33,338 nucleotides of DNA from assembly GCF_001434665.1 (NCBI RefSeq), contig NZ_AZDG01000025.1, forward strand, positions 1 to 33,338. Direction: 5' to 3'. Position numbers and translations under genes: made by a program. Positions within the stretch are counted from its first letter, which is position 1, and every line of letters starts with the position of its first letter. Below, in pieces: positions 33,338 through 33,338 of this stretch. Source of the DNA: Companilactobacillus tucceti DSM 20183. Its GTDB lineage: Bacteria; Bacillota; Bacilli; Lactobacillales; Lactobacillaceae. The notes under the pieces are model-generated. The model did no database searches. It was given only the letters and a program-made list of their open reading frames with translations, and was not told the DNA's origin.

Positions 33338-33338
33338 G

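Noticed and set aside
1-33338. Window as a circular molecule or prophage
   Set aside because: The end repeats are inverted, not direct, so they do not close a circle. No integrase, capsid, replication or plasmid genes are present.

Overview
The window is AT-rich with short intergenic gaps. Its genes are typical of the Lactobacillaceae: T-box-controlled asnA, a preQ1-II riboswitch ahead of queT, a class IIa-type bacteriocin immunity gene, a long LTA-synthase-family protein, and a cytosolic FAD/FMN fumarate-reductase-like enzyme. A Companilactobacillus-like lactic acid bacterium is my best guess, but the genus is an inference. The segment looks chromosomal. It ends on both sides in the same 56-bp sequence in inverted orientation, probably one end of an insertion sequence present in several copies, where an assembly would break.

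Layout. 1-6.2 kb (minus strand): a HEPN/Toprim-like gene cut by the left terminal repeat, a YdcF-type membrane protein, and sbcDC. 6.3-9.4 kb: a divergent redox pair (FAD/FMN-domain reductase and Old Yellow Enzyme) around a shared promoter region with a probable cre site. 9.5-11.1 kb: a multi-hairpin intergenic element and asnA with its T-box leader. 11.1-15.8 kb: LysE exporter and divergent MocR regulator, a matrixin-like protease, a CPBP-family membrane protein, and an MscS channel. 15.8-18.3 kb: a PAS_10 protein with two C-terminal flavinylation motifs overlapping an apbE gene, an immunity-like gene and a cyclophilin. 18.3-24 kb: DUF2200, asnB, and an ABC exporter operon with its TetR regulator. 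24.1-25.6 kb: a DUF2829/Tad2-like gene, an SDR, and queT. 26-33.3 kb: LTA-synthase-family protein, aldo/keto reductase, VOC protein, YraQ-type permease and PatB-type C-S lyase.

How parts fit together. Three loci point to covalent flavin chemistry. The reductase at 6283-8085 carries a DAVSGAS motif, the PAS protein carries DATTGAS and DAMTGAS in a tandem tail, and ApbE is the enzyme family that attaches FMN to such motifs. The PAS-ApbE pair is the most interesting candidate system: a small soluble sensor or electron carrier with its own modifying enzyme.

The other main observation is a superfamily of about 110-bp intergenic hairpins (five full copies in two types, plus partial arms). They share short termini and conserved internal blocks, while their outer and inner stems differ in sequence but stay complementary. 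Two MerR-type promoters with 19-bp spacers occur without a merR gene in the window.
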